Positions 1-8,380 of a DNA stretch of 64,000 bases are shown in pieces. The position numbers and the translations under genes are program-made. The stretch comes from Streptomyces sp. LX-29. Its GTDB lineage: Bacteria > Actinomycetota > Actinomycetes > Streptomycetales > Streptomycetaceae. The notes under the pieces are model-generated. The model was not told the origin of the DNA, did no database searches, and saw nothing but the letters and a program-made list of their open reading frames with translations. The stretch is from assembly GCF_029541745.1 (NCBI RefSeq), contig NZ_CP089746.1, positions 4,659,559 to 4,723,558 on the forward strand, written 5' to 3'. Every line of letters starts with the position of its first letter. Position 1 is the first letter of the stretch.

Positions 1-1458
1 GCGGACCGCGTTCTGCCGGGCGAGCTTGCCCGAGATGCCGAAGACGCGCAGCAGCGGGCCGGCGGCCGCGATGATCGGCCGGGACAGCAGCGGGGTCAGC
101 ACGAACACGCCGATCAGCAGCACGACCGCGCCCATGCCCATGATGGCCTTGCCGTCGGACATGCCGGTGGCGGCCAGCACCATCGCCACACCGACGCCGG
201 CGAAGATCGCGCCGATGGTGTTGCGGACGACCAGGCTGCGGGTGGTGGCGACCGCGTGGACGCTGCTCATGGCGGCGACCGGCGGGATCTTCGCGGCGCG
301 GCGGCCGGGCAGCCAGGCGGCGAGCACGGTCACCACGATGCCGGTGACCAGCGCGGTGACGACGGTGGAGGGGGAGACGATCAGCGGGCCGTCCGGCACG
401 GTGGCGCCGGTGGAGTTCAGCAGCGAGCGCAGCCCGGCGCCGATCCCGACGCCGGCGAGCAGGCCGGTGAGGGCGGCGATGGTGCCGACGACGGTGGCCT
501 CGATCAGCACCGAGCGGGTGACCTGGCGGCGGCTGGCGCCGACCGCGCGCATCAGCGCCAGCTCCTTGGTGCGCTGGGAGACCAGCATGGTGAAGGTGTT
601 GGCGATCAGGAAGATGCCGACGAAGAGCGCGATGCCGGCGAAGACCAGCATGCCGGTGCGCATCCCGCTCATGCTGCTCTTGATCGCCTCGGCCTGGTCG
701 TCGGCGACCTCCTGGCCGGTCTCGGCCTTGGCCTTGCCCTTCGGCAGGATCTTCTCGATCTCGGCCTTCAGCGCGGCCTGCGAGGTGCCGGCGGCGGCCT
801 TCACGTCGATCTCGCTGAACTGGCCGGGCTTGGCGAAGTGCTTCTGGGCGGTGGCGGTGTCGAAGAGGGTGAGCGTGCCGCCCGCCGCGACGTTGCCGTC
901 GTCGGTGGTGAAGATGCCGGTCAGCTTCTGCTTCAGGACCGGGCCGTCGACCGAGACCCGGACCGTGTCGCCGACCTTGTAGTCGCCGCTGTCGGCGCTC
1001 TTGGCGTCGAGGGCGATCTCGCCCGCGCGCTGCGGGGCGCGGCCGTCCCGCATCGGGTAGCGGGCGTCCTTGCCGTCCTTCGACGGGTGGTAGTTGCCAC
1101 CCGCGTTGTTGAAGCCGCCGCCGAGGAGGTCGCCGTCCTTGTCGGAGATGGCGGTGTAGCCGGAGACGATTCCGGTCACGGAGGCGGCGCCCGGCACCGT
1201 GCCGGCGCGGTCCAGCAGCCGCTGGCTGAGCTTGGGGGCGTCGCCCGGCTTCTTCGCGTCGTCGTTGTCGTCGTCGGGGGTGATGGCGACGTCGACGCCC
1301 ACGAACCCCTTCTCGGAGCTCTTCTGGTAGGCGTCGGAGATGGTGTTGGTGAAGACCAGGGTGCCGGAGACGAAGGCCACGCCGAGGAGCACGGCGAGCA
1401 CGGTCATCAGCAGCCTGGCCTTGTGCGCGAGCACGTTGCGCAAGGCGGTACGGAACAT
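1..1458 (-). CDS. ABC transporter permease, FtsX/MacB-like (3' end outside window)
   Basis: Membrane permease of an ABC exporter of the FtsX/MacB type. The protein starts MFRTALRNVLAHKARLLMT, the usual basic N-terminus followed by the first membrane helix. A long extracytoplasmic domain follows (about residues 45-260), then three hydrophobic segments that include the family stretch 'LIANTFTMLVSQRTKELALMRA' (shown in part: TKELALMRAVGASRRQV), diagnostic of FtsX-like permeases. At least 486 codons are present and the frame is still open at base 1, so the C-terminus is missing. It lies 46 bp downstream of the ATPase gene and is clearly its partner. The substrate cannot be told from sequence; lipoprotein release, antimicrobial export or a mechanotransmission role are all known in the family. 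Confidence 0.9.
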   Translation of the reverse strand, partial: MFRTALRNVLAHKARLLMTVLAVLLGVAFVSGTLVFTNTISDAYQKSSEKGFVGVDVAITPDDDNDDAKKPGDAPKLSQRLLDRAGTVPGAASVTGIVSGYTAISDKDGDLLGGGFNNAGGNYHPSKDGKDARYPMRDGRAPQRAGEIALDAKSADSGDYKVGDTVRVSVDGPVLKQKLTGIFTTDDGNVAAGGTLTLFDTATAQKHFAKPGQFSEIDVKAAAGTSQAALKAEIEKILPKGKAKAETGQEVADDQAEAIKSSMSGMRTGMLVFAGIALFVGIFLIANTFTMLVSQRTKELALMRAVGASRRQVTRSVLIEATVVGTIAALTGLLAGVGIGAGLRSLLNSTGATVPDGPLIVSPSTVVTALVTGIVVTVLAAWLPGRRAAKIPPVAAMSSVHAVATTRSLVVRNTIGAIFAGVGVAMVLAATGMSDGKAIMGMGAVVLLIGVFVLTPLLSRPIIAAAGPLLRVFGISGKLARQNAVR

Positions 1459-1504
1459 GGGAGTGGTCAGTCCTGGGGTGGGGGCCGGCGGTCGGGTCGG
1501 GGGC

Positions 1505-2287
1505 TCAGCTCACGCGGCCCTTGGCGTCGAAACGCTTCATGCGGTCGAGGACGGCCTCGGCGCTCGGGGTGTGCAGCTCGTCGACGATGCGGCCGTCGGC
1601 CAGGAAGACCACGCGGTCCGCGTAGGAGGCGGCGACCGGGTCGTGGGTCACCATGACCACCGTCTGGCCCAGCTCGCGCACCGAGTTGCGCAGGAAGCCG
1701 AGGACCTCGGCGCCGGAGCGGGAGTCCAGGTTTCCGGTGGGCTCGTCGGCGAAGATGATCTCGGGCTTGCCGGCCAGCGCGCGGGCCACGGCGACGCGCT
1801 GCTGCTGACCGCCGGAGAGCTGGTTGGGGCGGTGCTTGAGCCGCCCGGAGAGACCGACGGTGGCGACCACCTGGTCCAGCCACGCCTTGTCCGGCTTACG
1901 GCCGGCTATGTCCATCGGGAGCGTGATGTTCTCCAGCGCGTTCAGCGTCGGCAGCAGGTTGAACGCCTGGAAGATGAAGCCGATCTTGTCGCGGCGCAGC
2001 TGGGTGAGCTTCTTGTCCTTCAGCGAGGTCAGCTCGGTGTCGCCGATGCGCGCCGAACCGCTGGAGACCGTGTCGAGCCCGGCCATGCAGTGCATCAGGG
2101 TCGACTTGCCGGAGCCCGAGGGGCCCATGATCGCGGTGAACTCGGCCTGCCGGAACTCGACGGAGACCGCGTCCAGGGCGACCACCTGGGTCTCGCCCTG
2201 GCCGTAGACCTTGGACAGGTCCGTGGCGCGGGCCGCCGCCGCGGTGGGGCGGGCGGCGGTGTGGACGCCGGAGGGGAAGGTGGTCAC
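1505..2287 (-). CDS. ABC transporter ATP-binding protein (MacB/LolD type)
   Basis: Nucleotide-binding subunit that powers the FtsX-like permease encoded just downstream. It has a Walker A (GPSGSGKST), a Q-loop (FIFQAFNLLP), the signature LSGGQQQRVAVARAL, a Walker B (IIFADEPTGNLDS) and an H-loop (VMVTHDP), in normal order and spacing. The length of about 260 aa is usual for the family. I chose the GTG at 2287 because GAGGAG sits 9 nt before it; an in-frame ATG at 2329 would add 14 residues but lacks as good a ribosome site. The gene order ATPase then permease suggests one transcript reading leftwards. Confidence 0.9.
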   Translation of the reverse strand: MTTFPSGVHTAARPTAAAARATDLSKVYGQGETQVVALDAVSVEFRQAEFTAIMGPSGSGKSTLMHCMAGLDTVSSGSARIGDTELTSLKDKKLTQLRRDKIGFIFQAFNLLPTLNALENITLPMDIAGRKPDKAWLDQVVATVGLSGRLKHRPNQLSGGQQQRVAVARALAGKPEIIFADEPTGNLDSRSGAEVLGFLRNSVRELGQTVVMVTHDPVAASYADRVVFLADGRIVDELHTPSAEAVLDRMKRFDAKGRVS

Positions 2288-2882
2288 GGTGGACAGCTCC
2301 TCGGTGTGGGGTCGCGGACGTTCCTCCATCGTCCAGTCCGGATCGGCCCGGCGGATCAGCCCGTGCTCCGGTTCCGGGGGCAGACCCAGGAGGTACGTCG
2401 GAGGGCTCCTCTCCTCCCTGGGGAGGAGGAGACCCCCGGGCCCCGAGAAGGAGGGTGTACGCGGGGAGCGCGCGTCCGCGCCGGTCGCTCACCGGCCCCG
2501 CCCCCTCCCCTCACGGAGTCCGCGCGGGACCCTCACCGGGCTCTCTCCCCGGGCTCTGACCGGGCGCTCGCCGGGCTCTCCCCGGGCTCTCCCCGGGCTC
2601 TCTTCGGGGGGCTTTCGGGCCATGTCGCGCCCGGGTGCGGGGCCGCACCGGGCGGCGAGATTTCGTCATTCCCTGTCACGATGGGAGCGCGTCCAGTGAC
2701 CAGGCTCTGTAGGCCAATGGCATATGCCAAGGGCCTTGGCCCCCTGCTGATGAACCCTCAAGTTGCCAATAAAATAAGACAACCTCGGTTCGACGTTCCG
2801 CTGTTCGGGGGCACCTCCCCGGATAGGCTCGACTCGCTCACCTCGAAGCGCCGTATGCACCGCGATACGGCCGGAGAGTCCT
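2288..2882. repeat. Non-coding stretch with a 12-bp CCGGGCTCTCCC repeat run and an AT-rich block
   Basis: This stretch of almost 600 bp lies between the ABC ATPase and the tRNA gene, and I see no convincing gene in it. At about 2535-2612 a degenerate unit close to CCGGGCTCTCCC recurs about six times. At about 2760-2785 there is an AT-rich block (GCCAATAAAATAAGACAAC) that stands out from its surroundings and lies some 100 bp before the tRNA. It could contribute to a promoter, but no clear -35/-10 pair was identified. Confidence 0.5.
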
Positions 2883-2964
2883 GCCCGGATGGTGGAATGC
2901 AGACACGGCGAGCTTAAACCTCGCTGGCCTTCGGGCCGTGCCGGTTCAAGTCCGGCTCCGGGCA
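2883..2964 (+). tRNA. bldA: tRNA-Leu(TAA), bldA
   Basis: This 82-nt class II tRNA has the acceptor stem GCCCGGA/TCCGGGC, discriminator A and no encoded CCA. The anticodon stem GCGAG/CTCGC encloses the loop CTTAAAC, giving anticodon TAA, which decodes the leucine codon TTA. A long variable arm (GGCC-TTC-GGGCC type) and a T-arm with GGTTCAAGTCC are present. In Streptomyces the tRNA reading TTA is bldA. TTA codons are very rare and concentrated in regulatory, developmental and antibiotic genes, so bldA acts as a translational switch for aerial growth and secondary metabolism. Three genes in this window carry TTA codons (at 28570, 41266 and 41799). The sequence closely matches my memory of S. coelicolor bldA. 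Confidence 0.95.
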
Positions 2965-3163
2965 CAGCCATGGCCATCCCCGCACACGCTCCGTGCGGGT
3001 TCGGTCGCCGACTGTCCGGAAGCATCCCTTCCGGTCGCCTCGCGCGGCGTCACCCGGAACGGAGTCTTCCGCGAAAGATCCTGCCCGAGCACTAGAGCGT
3101 CTCTTTTGCTCACCCATTACTCTTGAGCCAAGGTCGCGCACGGCGGCCATGGAGGAGTGAGGG

Positions 3164-4057
3164 ATGAGGAGCAGCAACCCGGTCTTCTCGCGGTTCAGCC
3201 GCGACGCCGGCTCTGCGGGCTTCGGCGCTGCGCCGCAGGCCGGGGGCCCCACCGCAACTCAGGGCAACCCGTACGCACAGGGCAACCCGTACGCCCAGCC
3301 GCAGGCCCCGACGAACCCGTACGCGATGGGCGACCAGCACCAGCTGACGCCCGACCAGCTGCAGCAGATGTACGGCGCGCCGCCGGCGGGCCCGCTGCAG
3401 ACCGGCCGGATGACGATGGACGACGTCGTCATGCGCACCGGCATGACGCTCGGCACGGTCATCGTGGCCGCCGCGGTCGCCTGGATCGCGGAGCTGCCGG
3501 CCGCGGCCGGCTTCGGCGCCGCGCTGGTCGCGATGGTGCTGGGCTTCGTCCAGTCGTTCAAGCGCAAGGCCGTCCCCGCGCTGATCCTGGCGTACGCGGC
3601 GTTCGAGGGCATCTTCCTCGGCGTCATCAGCCAGATCTACAACGAGCGCTGGTCCGGCATCCCGATGCAGGCCGTGCTCGGCACCATGGCCGTCTCGGTC
3701 GGTGTCCTGGCCGCGTACAAGACCCGGCTGATCCGGGTCGACCAGCGCTTCATGCGCTTCGTGCTCGCCGCCGCGATCGGCTTCGTGCTGCTGATGTCGG
3801 TGAACCTGCTGTTCGCCGCGTTCGGCGGCGGTGACGGCCTCGGCTTCCGCAGCGGTGGCCTCGGCGTGGTCTTCGGCATCGTGGGCGTGCTGCTCGGTGC
3901 GGCGTTCCTGGCGCTGGACTTCAAGCAGATCGAGGACGGCGTGCGGTACGGCGCGCCGCGCGAGGAGTCGTGGCTGGCCGCGTTCGGCCTGACCCTCTCG
4001 CTGGTGTGGATCTACCTGGAGATGCTGCGGCTGATCGCCATCATCAGGGAGTTGTAA
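3164..4057 (+). CDS. Bax inhibitor-1/YccA family membrane protein
   Basis: An integral membrane protein of the BI-1/YccA (TMBIM) family, 297 aa. A Q/N/P-rich cytoplasmic N-terminus of about 75 residues (with NPYAQGNPYAQ repeats) precedes seven hydrophobic segments between about residues 90 and 295. The segments include 'GFVQSFKRKAVPALILAYA' and the C-terminal 'ALDFKQIEDGV', typical of bacterial YccA proteins. Family members are linked to ion leak or membrane-protease modulation, but the role in Streptomyces is not established. The ATG at 3164 has GGAGGAGTGAGGG just upstream. The gene is single, and a strong hairpin terminator follows at 4087. Confidence 0.9.
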   Translation: MRSSNPVFSRFSRDAGSAGFGAAPQAGGPTATQGNPYAQGNPYAQPQAPTNPYAMGDQHQLTPDQLQQMYGAPPAGPLQTGRMTMDDVVMRTGMTLGTVIVAAAVAWIAELPAAAGFGAALVAMVLGFVQSFKRKAVPALILAYAAFEGIFLGVISQIYNERWSGIPMQAVLGTMAVSVGVLAAYKTRLIRVDQRFMRFVLAAAIGFVLLMSVNLLFAAFGGGDGLGFRSGGLGVVFGIVGVLLGAAFLALDFKQIEDGVRYGAPREESWLAAFGLTLSLVWIYLEMLRLIAIIREL

Positions 4058-4086
4058 CCCGGCCGAGGTGATCCCACCGAGGCGAA

Positions 4087-4123
4087 GAAGGGCCCGCGGA
4101 GGCAACGCCCCCGCGGGCCCTTC
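4087..4123 (+). terminator. Hairpin terminator after the YccA-family gene
   Basis: A perfect 13-bp stem (GAAGGGCCCGCGG / CCGCGGGCCCTTC) with an 11-nt loop begins 29 bp after the stop codon. There is no T run, as is common in Streptomyces. It probably also stops transcription coming from the opposite side. Confidence 0.8.
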
Positions 4124-4188
4124 GCCGTGTCTGCCATGCCTGTCATGTCATGCCTGTCACGTCGGTCGCGTCGTCGTGGCGAACCCGG

Positions 4189-4419
4189 CTAGAGCAGCTT
4201 GCGCGCCGCCCGGCGCAGGTCGTGCTCGTGGATGATCGCCTTTGCGTGCCCGTAGGCGAGCTGGTGCTCGCCGCGCAGCCAGCTCACCTTTTCCTCGAAG
4301 CGGAGGAGAGCGGGTCCTTCGTCTACCGTGCGCATCCAGTCGGAGACTTCACGGCCGGTGCAGGCGGGGATTCGGGAGAGCAGGTTGCGGTGGGTCTCTT
4401 CGGAGAAGACTGGGGACAT
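4189..4419 (-). CDS. DUF4287 domain protein
   Basis: A short protein of 76 aa that matches the DUF4287 family from end to end. Features are an N-terminal 'SEETHRNLLSRIP' segment, the conserved 'GREVSDWMRTVDEGPALLRFEEK' region (Trp and Phe positions kept) and the C-terminal 'AYGHAKAIIHEHDLRRAARK'. The function is unknown; the basic, helical C-terminus could bind nucleic acid, but that is a guess. GGAGGCG lies 4 nt before the ATG. The gene is monocistronic and convergent with the YccA-family gene. Confidence 0.85.
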   Translation of the reverse strand: MSPVFSEETHRNLLSRIPACTGREVSDWMRTVDEGPALLRFEEKVSWLRGEHQLAYGHAKAIIHEHDLRRAARKLL

Positions 4420-4539
4420 TCGGCGCCTCCGGCATGTCCGATCGCTGTTCCACGTCGTGGCCCAGGTTGGTCTTCAGCTCACGTTGCCTGAGCGTGGGCG
4501 CGTTGGCAACAGTCCGTTGGCGGCGCATAGGCTCGCGAT

Positions 4540-4866
4540 GTGAACGACGTGACGTCCCTACTGAACGCGGTCGACCGCCTCGCCGACCGGCTTCGCACCC
4601 TGCCCCAGTCCGCCCTGACCAGGGGCGCCGCGGCGGAAGGGCGGGAGCTGGCGCGGGCGTTGGCGGCGCGGGCGCAGGCGATAGAGGAGCCCGGAAAAGA
4701 GCCGAGAATGATGCCTGACACCGGGCTGTTCGCGGTCGGCGACCAACTGGCGGTGGCGGGCCACGATCTGGTGGAGGCGCTCCGGGCGGCGCCCTCCGAG
4801 GTCGTGGCGGCGTCGCTGGCGGAGGCGCTGGAACGGGTGGAGGCTGCCGCCGAGCGGGTGCGCTGA
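4540..4866 (+). CDS. Small helical hypothetical protein
   Basis: A 108-aa protein rich in Ala, Glu, Arg and Leu with heptad-like spacing throughout (for example 'LLNAVDRLADRLRTLPQ' and 'ALERVEAAAERVR'). It is probably an all-helical cytoplasmic protein. It has no signal peptide or membrane segment. I do not recognise a named domain. The frame shows good codon bias and starts with GTG at 4540, divergent from the DUF4287 gene. Short proteins of this kind beside DUF4287 genes are common in Streptomyces, but I cannot give a function. Confidence 0.7.
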   Translation: MNDVTSLLNAVDRLADRLRTLPQSALTRGAAAEGRELARALAARAQAIEEPGKEPRMMPDTGLFAVGDQLAVAGHDLVEALRAAPSEVVAASLAEALERVEAAAERVR

Positions 4867-5022
4867 GCGGGGCTGCCGTGCGCCGAGCGGCGCGTGCCGG
4901 GTAGCCCGAGCGGGCGCACCGGAGGTGCCGGGGGGAGCGTGCCGAGCCGGTGCGCCGGGCGCGCGCTGGGGCGTGGGGCGGGCGTACCGGAGCCCTTGCG
5001 GGGCCGGGCGCCGGCTGCTTCG

Positions 5023-5910
5023 CTACAGCGAGGCGATGACGCGGTCGGCGAGCACGTAGACGTTCTCGTCGCCGCAGCGGAAGGTCAGGGCGTACGCCCC
5101 GGCCACCCCCGAGCTGCCCAGCAGCACCGGGGAGGTGCCCGCGCGCAGCGCGCCGGCGAGCCGCTCGGCGGTCTCCCGGTGACCGGGGGTCATGCACATC
5201 GTGGTGCCGTCGGCGAAGACGTAGACGTCCAGGGTGCCCAGCGGGCCGGGCCGCACGTCGGCCAGCGGTGTGCCGGCCTCGGTCAGCTCCGCCAGCCGGG
5301 CGACGGTGCGCTCGTGGTCGGTGATGCCGGGCGCGGGGGTGAAGTCCGGGTGCGAGGGGTGGCGGCGGCGCGCGGCGGCCAGCTCGGCGGACTCCACCAC
5401 GTCGGCCTCCAGCTCCACCTCGCCGGAGGGGTCCAGCACCTCGGGGCCGAACATGGGCTCCAGGCCGGCGAAGTCGGCCTGCCGGGGGACGTAGAGCTGG
5501 CTCTCGGGCTGGGCGTCGACGGCGGCGTCCAGTCGGGCGTCGAGCTGCGCGTCCAGGGCGGGGTCGTCGGCGAGCCCGGCCAGCTCGCCCAGGAGCGTGG
5601 ACGCCTCGCCGGCGGGGGAGGAGCCGGTCACATCGCGGGCCTCCTGCGCGGCCCAGAAAGCGCGGGCCTCGGCCAGCTCGCGCTCGCGCTCCTCGGCCAG
5701 CGCGTCCGCGACGGCCGCGCGTATCTCGGCGGCGGGAACGGTACGGGCGGGGGGCACGGCGGCCTCCTGCCGCGCGGCGGCGCTCAGCGCCAACTCGGCG
5801 CGCAGGGCGACGATCTGCCGGCGCAGGTCGCGAGTGGTGTACAGGGCGGCGACGCCCACGCCCGTGGCGGCGGCCGCGGCCAACAGGACGACAAGAGTCA
5901 TGGCGCTCAC
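5023..5910 (-). CDS. Membrane-anchored hypothetical protein
   Basis: A protein of about 295 aa with one N-terminal membrane helix (MTLVVLLAAAAATGVGVAAL). It is followed by a basic and acidic coiled-coil-like stretch (about residues 30-90), an acidic middle part (about 95-190) and a compact C-terminal domain (about 195-297) containing 'DVYVFADGTTMCMTPGHRETAERL' (quoted in part: VYVFADGTTMCMTPGHRE). The C-terminal half is probably the functional unit, but I do not recognise it. I prefer the GTG at 5910, which has GGGAG 7 nt upstream; the ATG at 5916 is too close to that site. It lies upstream of, and antisense to, the short hypothetical at 4540. Confidence 0.75.
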   Translation of the reverse strand: MSAMTLVVLLAAAAATGVGVAALYTTRDLRRQIVALRAELALSAAARQEAAVPPARTVPAAEIRAAVADALAEERERELAEARAFWAAQEARDVTGSSPAGEASTLLGELAGLADDPALDAQLDARLDAAVDAQPESQLYVPRQADFAGLEPMFGPEVLDPSGEVELEADVVESAELAAARRRHPSHPDFTPAPGITDHERTVARLAELTEAGTPLADVRPGPLGTLDVYVFADGTTMCMTPGHRETAERLAGALRAGTSPVLLGSSGVAGAYALTFRCGDENVYVLADRVIASL

Positions 5911-6059
5911 TGACATACTCCCGATTGCTGTGGATCCCCCGAATTCCTACCTCAGCTTGGCTCGCGGCGCAGGTCCCTGTTAGTGCATAACGTCATTAAA
6001 CGGACAGGTATTTAGTCCCAGACGTCCCGCGCGCACCACACTGACCTGCGCAGACGCCG

Positions 6060-6092
6060 CTCCCCCAGGACATAGGTCACATCCTGGGGGAG
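6060..6092 (-). terminator. Hairpin terminator after the thiolase gene
   Basis: An 11-bp perfect stem (CTCCCCCAGGA / TCCTGGGGGAG) with an 11-nt loop lies 27 bp beyond the thiolase stop codon. The bases between it and the 5910 gene (about 5950-6030) are unusually AT-rich for this window and probably hold that gene's promoter. Confidence 0.7.
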
Positions 6093-6118
6093 ATTCGGTC
6101 ACAGCTGAGATGGGGCGA

Positions 6119-7339
6119 CTAGCTGAGCCGCTCGATCACCATAGCCATACCCTGGCCGCCGCCGACGCACATGGTCTCCAGACCGAACTGCTTGTCGTGG
6201 AACTGGAGCGAGTTGATCAGCGTGGTGGTGATGCGGGCGCCGGTCATGCCGAACGGGTGGCCGACGGCGATCGCGCCGCCGTTGACGTTCAGCTTGTCGA
6301 TGTCGATGCCGAGGTCCCGGTAGGACGGGATCACCTGGGCGGCGAACGCCTCGTTGATCTCGACCAGGTCGATGTCGTCGATGGTCAGTCCGGCGCGGGC
6401 GAGCGCCTGCTTGCTGGCCTCCACCGGGCCGTAGCCCATGATCTCCGGGGAGAGGCCGGAGACGCCGGTGGAGACGATCCGGGCCAGCGGGGTCAGGCCG
6501 AGCTCACGCGCCTTGGTGTCGGACATGATCACCAGGGCGGCCGCGCCGTCGTTGAGCGGGCAGCAGTTGCCCGCCGTCACCAGGCCGTCGGGGCGGAAGA
6601 CGGGCTTGAGGCCCTGGACGCCCTCCAGCATGGTGCCCGCGCGCGGGCCGTCGTCCTGGGAGACCACGGTGCCGTCGGGCGTGGTGATCGGGGTGATCTC
6701 GCGCTGCCAGAAGCCCTTCTTGAGGGCCTCCTCGGCGAGGTTCTGGGACCGGACGCCGAACTCGTCCATCTCCTCGCGGGTGATGCCCTTGAGTCGGGCC
6801 AGGTTCTCCGCGGTCTGCCCCATGGCGATGTACGCGTCCGGCAGCAGGCCGTTCTCGCGCGGGTCCTGCCAGCCCTCGCCGCCGTGCTCGGCGCGGTGCG
6901 CGGAACGGGCCTCCGCCTCCGCGAAGAGCGGGTTGTGGGTGCCCGGCATGCCGTCAGAGGAGCCGTTGACGCTGCGCGAGACGGTCTCGACGCCCGCCGA
7001 GATGAAGACGTCGCCCTCGCCCGCCTTGATCGCGTGCAGGGCCATCCGGGAGGTCTGCAGCGAGGAGGCGCAGTACCGGGTGATGGTGCAGCCCGGCAGG
7101 TGGTCCATGCCCAGCTGTACGGCGACGATCCGCCCCAGGTTGTGGCCCTGCTCGCCGCCGGGGAGACCGCAGCCCAGCATGAGGTCGTCGATGTCGCGCG
7201 GGTCGAGCTCGGGCACCTTGGCCAGCGCGGTCTTGATGATCTCGGCGGTCAGGTCATCCGGCCGCACGTCCTTCAGCGAGCCCTTGAAGGCGCGCCCGAT
7301 CGGGGAGCGGGCGGCAGAGACGATCACGGCTTCGGGCAT
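6119..7339 (-). CDS. Acetyl-CoA C-acetyltransferase (thiolase)
   Basis: A thiolase of 406 aa, the usual length. It condenses or cleaves beta-ketoacyl-CoA in the cytoplasm. The N-terminus 'MPEAVIVSAARSPIGRAFKGSL' carries the family AxRTPxGxxxG-like motif. The nucleophile Cys lies in 'ITRYCASSLQTS' (about residue 90), and the C-terminal active-site motifs 'NVNGGAIAVGHPFGMTGAR' and 'CVGGGQGMAMVIE' are intact. I chose the ATG at 7339 because AGGAG precedes it; a longer frame upstream lacks one. The gene stands alone, so it could serve beta-oxidation, acetoacetyl-CoA supply or ketone metabolism. Confidence 0.93.
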   Translation of the reverse strand: MPEAVIVSAARSPIGRAFKGSLKDVRPDDLTAEIIKTALAKVPELDPRDIDDLMLGCGLPGGEQGHNLGRIVAVQLGMDHLPGCTITRYCASSLQTSRMALHAIKAGEGDVFISAGVETVSRSVNGSSDGMPGTHNPLFAEAEARSAHRAEHGGEGWQDPRENGLLPDAYIAMGQTAENLARLKGITREEMDEFGVRSQNLAEEALKKGFWQREITPITTPDGTVVSQDDGPRAGTMLEGVQGLKPVFRPDGLVTAGNCCPLNDGAAALVIMSDTKARELGLTPLARIVSTGVSGLSPEIMGYGPVEASKQALARAGLTIDDIDLVEINEAFAAQVIPSYRDLGIDIDKLNVNGGAIAVGHPFGMTGARITTTLINSLQFHDKQFGLETMCVGGGQGMAMVIERLS

Positions 7340-8055
7340 CACGGCTCCTGACAGGGAGAGGGCTGGACTCTCTGGGAAGTTACCCGCACGTACGGCGGGG
7401 GTCACGGGTTGCTCGCTGTGCCGCGCGTCACCCCCTCCCGGGGAGGGCCCGTCGAGTGAGGGGGTGCCCCCTCACTCCCTCCCCGCCGCCTACGGCGCCG
7501 GCCCTTTCCCCGCCCACCCGCCCGTTCACCCCAACCCGCGGGGTGCGGCGGGGCCTGCACGGCTTCCGTTCCCCGGGGGTGGGGCTTCGTGCCCGGGGGT
7601 TGTGTCGGGGTGGCCCCACCACGCGGCCGTGCCCCGCGTGCCCCTTGACCGGCGCTACCGCGCCGGGGGTCCTTTTCCCCGCCCACCCGCCCGTGCACCC
7701 CAACCCGCGGGGTGGGGCGGGGCCTACGAGGCTTCGGGTGCCCGCGGGGTGGGGCGGGGGCTGTACGGCCTGCAGTCCACGGGGTGGCCCTTCGTTCTTG
7801 GGGGTATGCGGGGTGGCCTCGCCACGCGGCGGTGCCCTGCGTTCCCGTTGACCGGCGCTACCGCGCCGGGGCCGTTTCCCCGGCCACTCGGGGACTGGGG
7901 TGGTCCCGTTGCGTGGTCGTGGGCTGCGTTCTCCGTGGCTGGAGCTACCGCGCCGGGGTCGTTTCCCTGGCTATCGGGGGCTCAGTGTGGGGCCGTCGTT
8001 TGGCTGTGCTCTGCGTTCCTGTTGGCCGGCGCTACCGTGCTGGGGTTGTTTTCGG
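7340..8055. repeat. Degenerate GC-rich repeats between the thiolase and SGNH genes
   Basis: No gene is apparent in this part of a 1-kb gap. Two families of repeats are visible. A block of about 45 bp around ACCCCAACCCGCGGGGTG occurs twice, 170 bp apart (about 7513 and 7683). A second unit centred on the small inverted repeat CCGGCGC-TACC-GCGCCGG occurs at about 7645, 7848, 7937 and 8022; the last three are 85-89 bp apart with diverged but alignable flanks ('TGCGTTC...GTTTCCC'). It looks like decayed tandem duplication. Frames through it are proline/glycine-rich and not gene-like. Confidence 0.65.
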
Positions 8056-8194
8056 GCGGGGGGAGGGGGCGGGGTCGCAGGGGTGGGGGGCTGGACGCTG
8101 TCGCATATTTGTGGCGTGAGGCGGGGGTGGTTGGGTGGGGGTGGGTTCTCGCCGTAAATATGCGGTCCAGGTCCCCGGCCCCGGAGACCCCATC

Positions 8195-8380
8195 CCCCGG
8201 CACCACCCACCCACCCCCGCCCACCACCACCACGCACCCGCACCCACGCCCGCGCCACCACCACGCACCCGCCCCACCACCACGCACCCGCACCCACGCA
8301 CCCGCCCCGCCACCGCGCACCCGCCCCGCCACCGCGCACCCGCGCCACGCACCCGCCCCCGCCGCCACGCACCCGCGGGG
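8195..8380. repeat. CACGCACCCGC low-complexity tract
   Basis: About 180 bp of near-pure C/A/G on the plus strand is built from variants of CACGCACCCGC and CACCACCACG. The units are not of constant length and there are no spacers. The strand asymmetry (almost no T) is striking. It ends exactly at the stop codon of the SGNH hydrolase gene. It might form unusual DNA structure or come from slippage. No coding potential is believable on either strand. Confidence 0.75.

Noticed and set aside
8195..8380. CRISPR array or coding repeat
   Set aside because: Unit length is irregular, no spacers exist and all frames give only Pro/His/Ala or Gly/Val/Arg low complexity.
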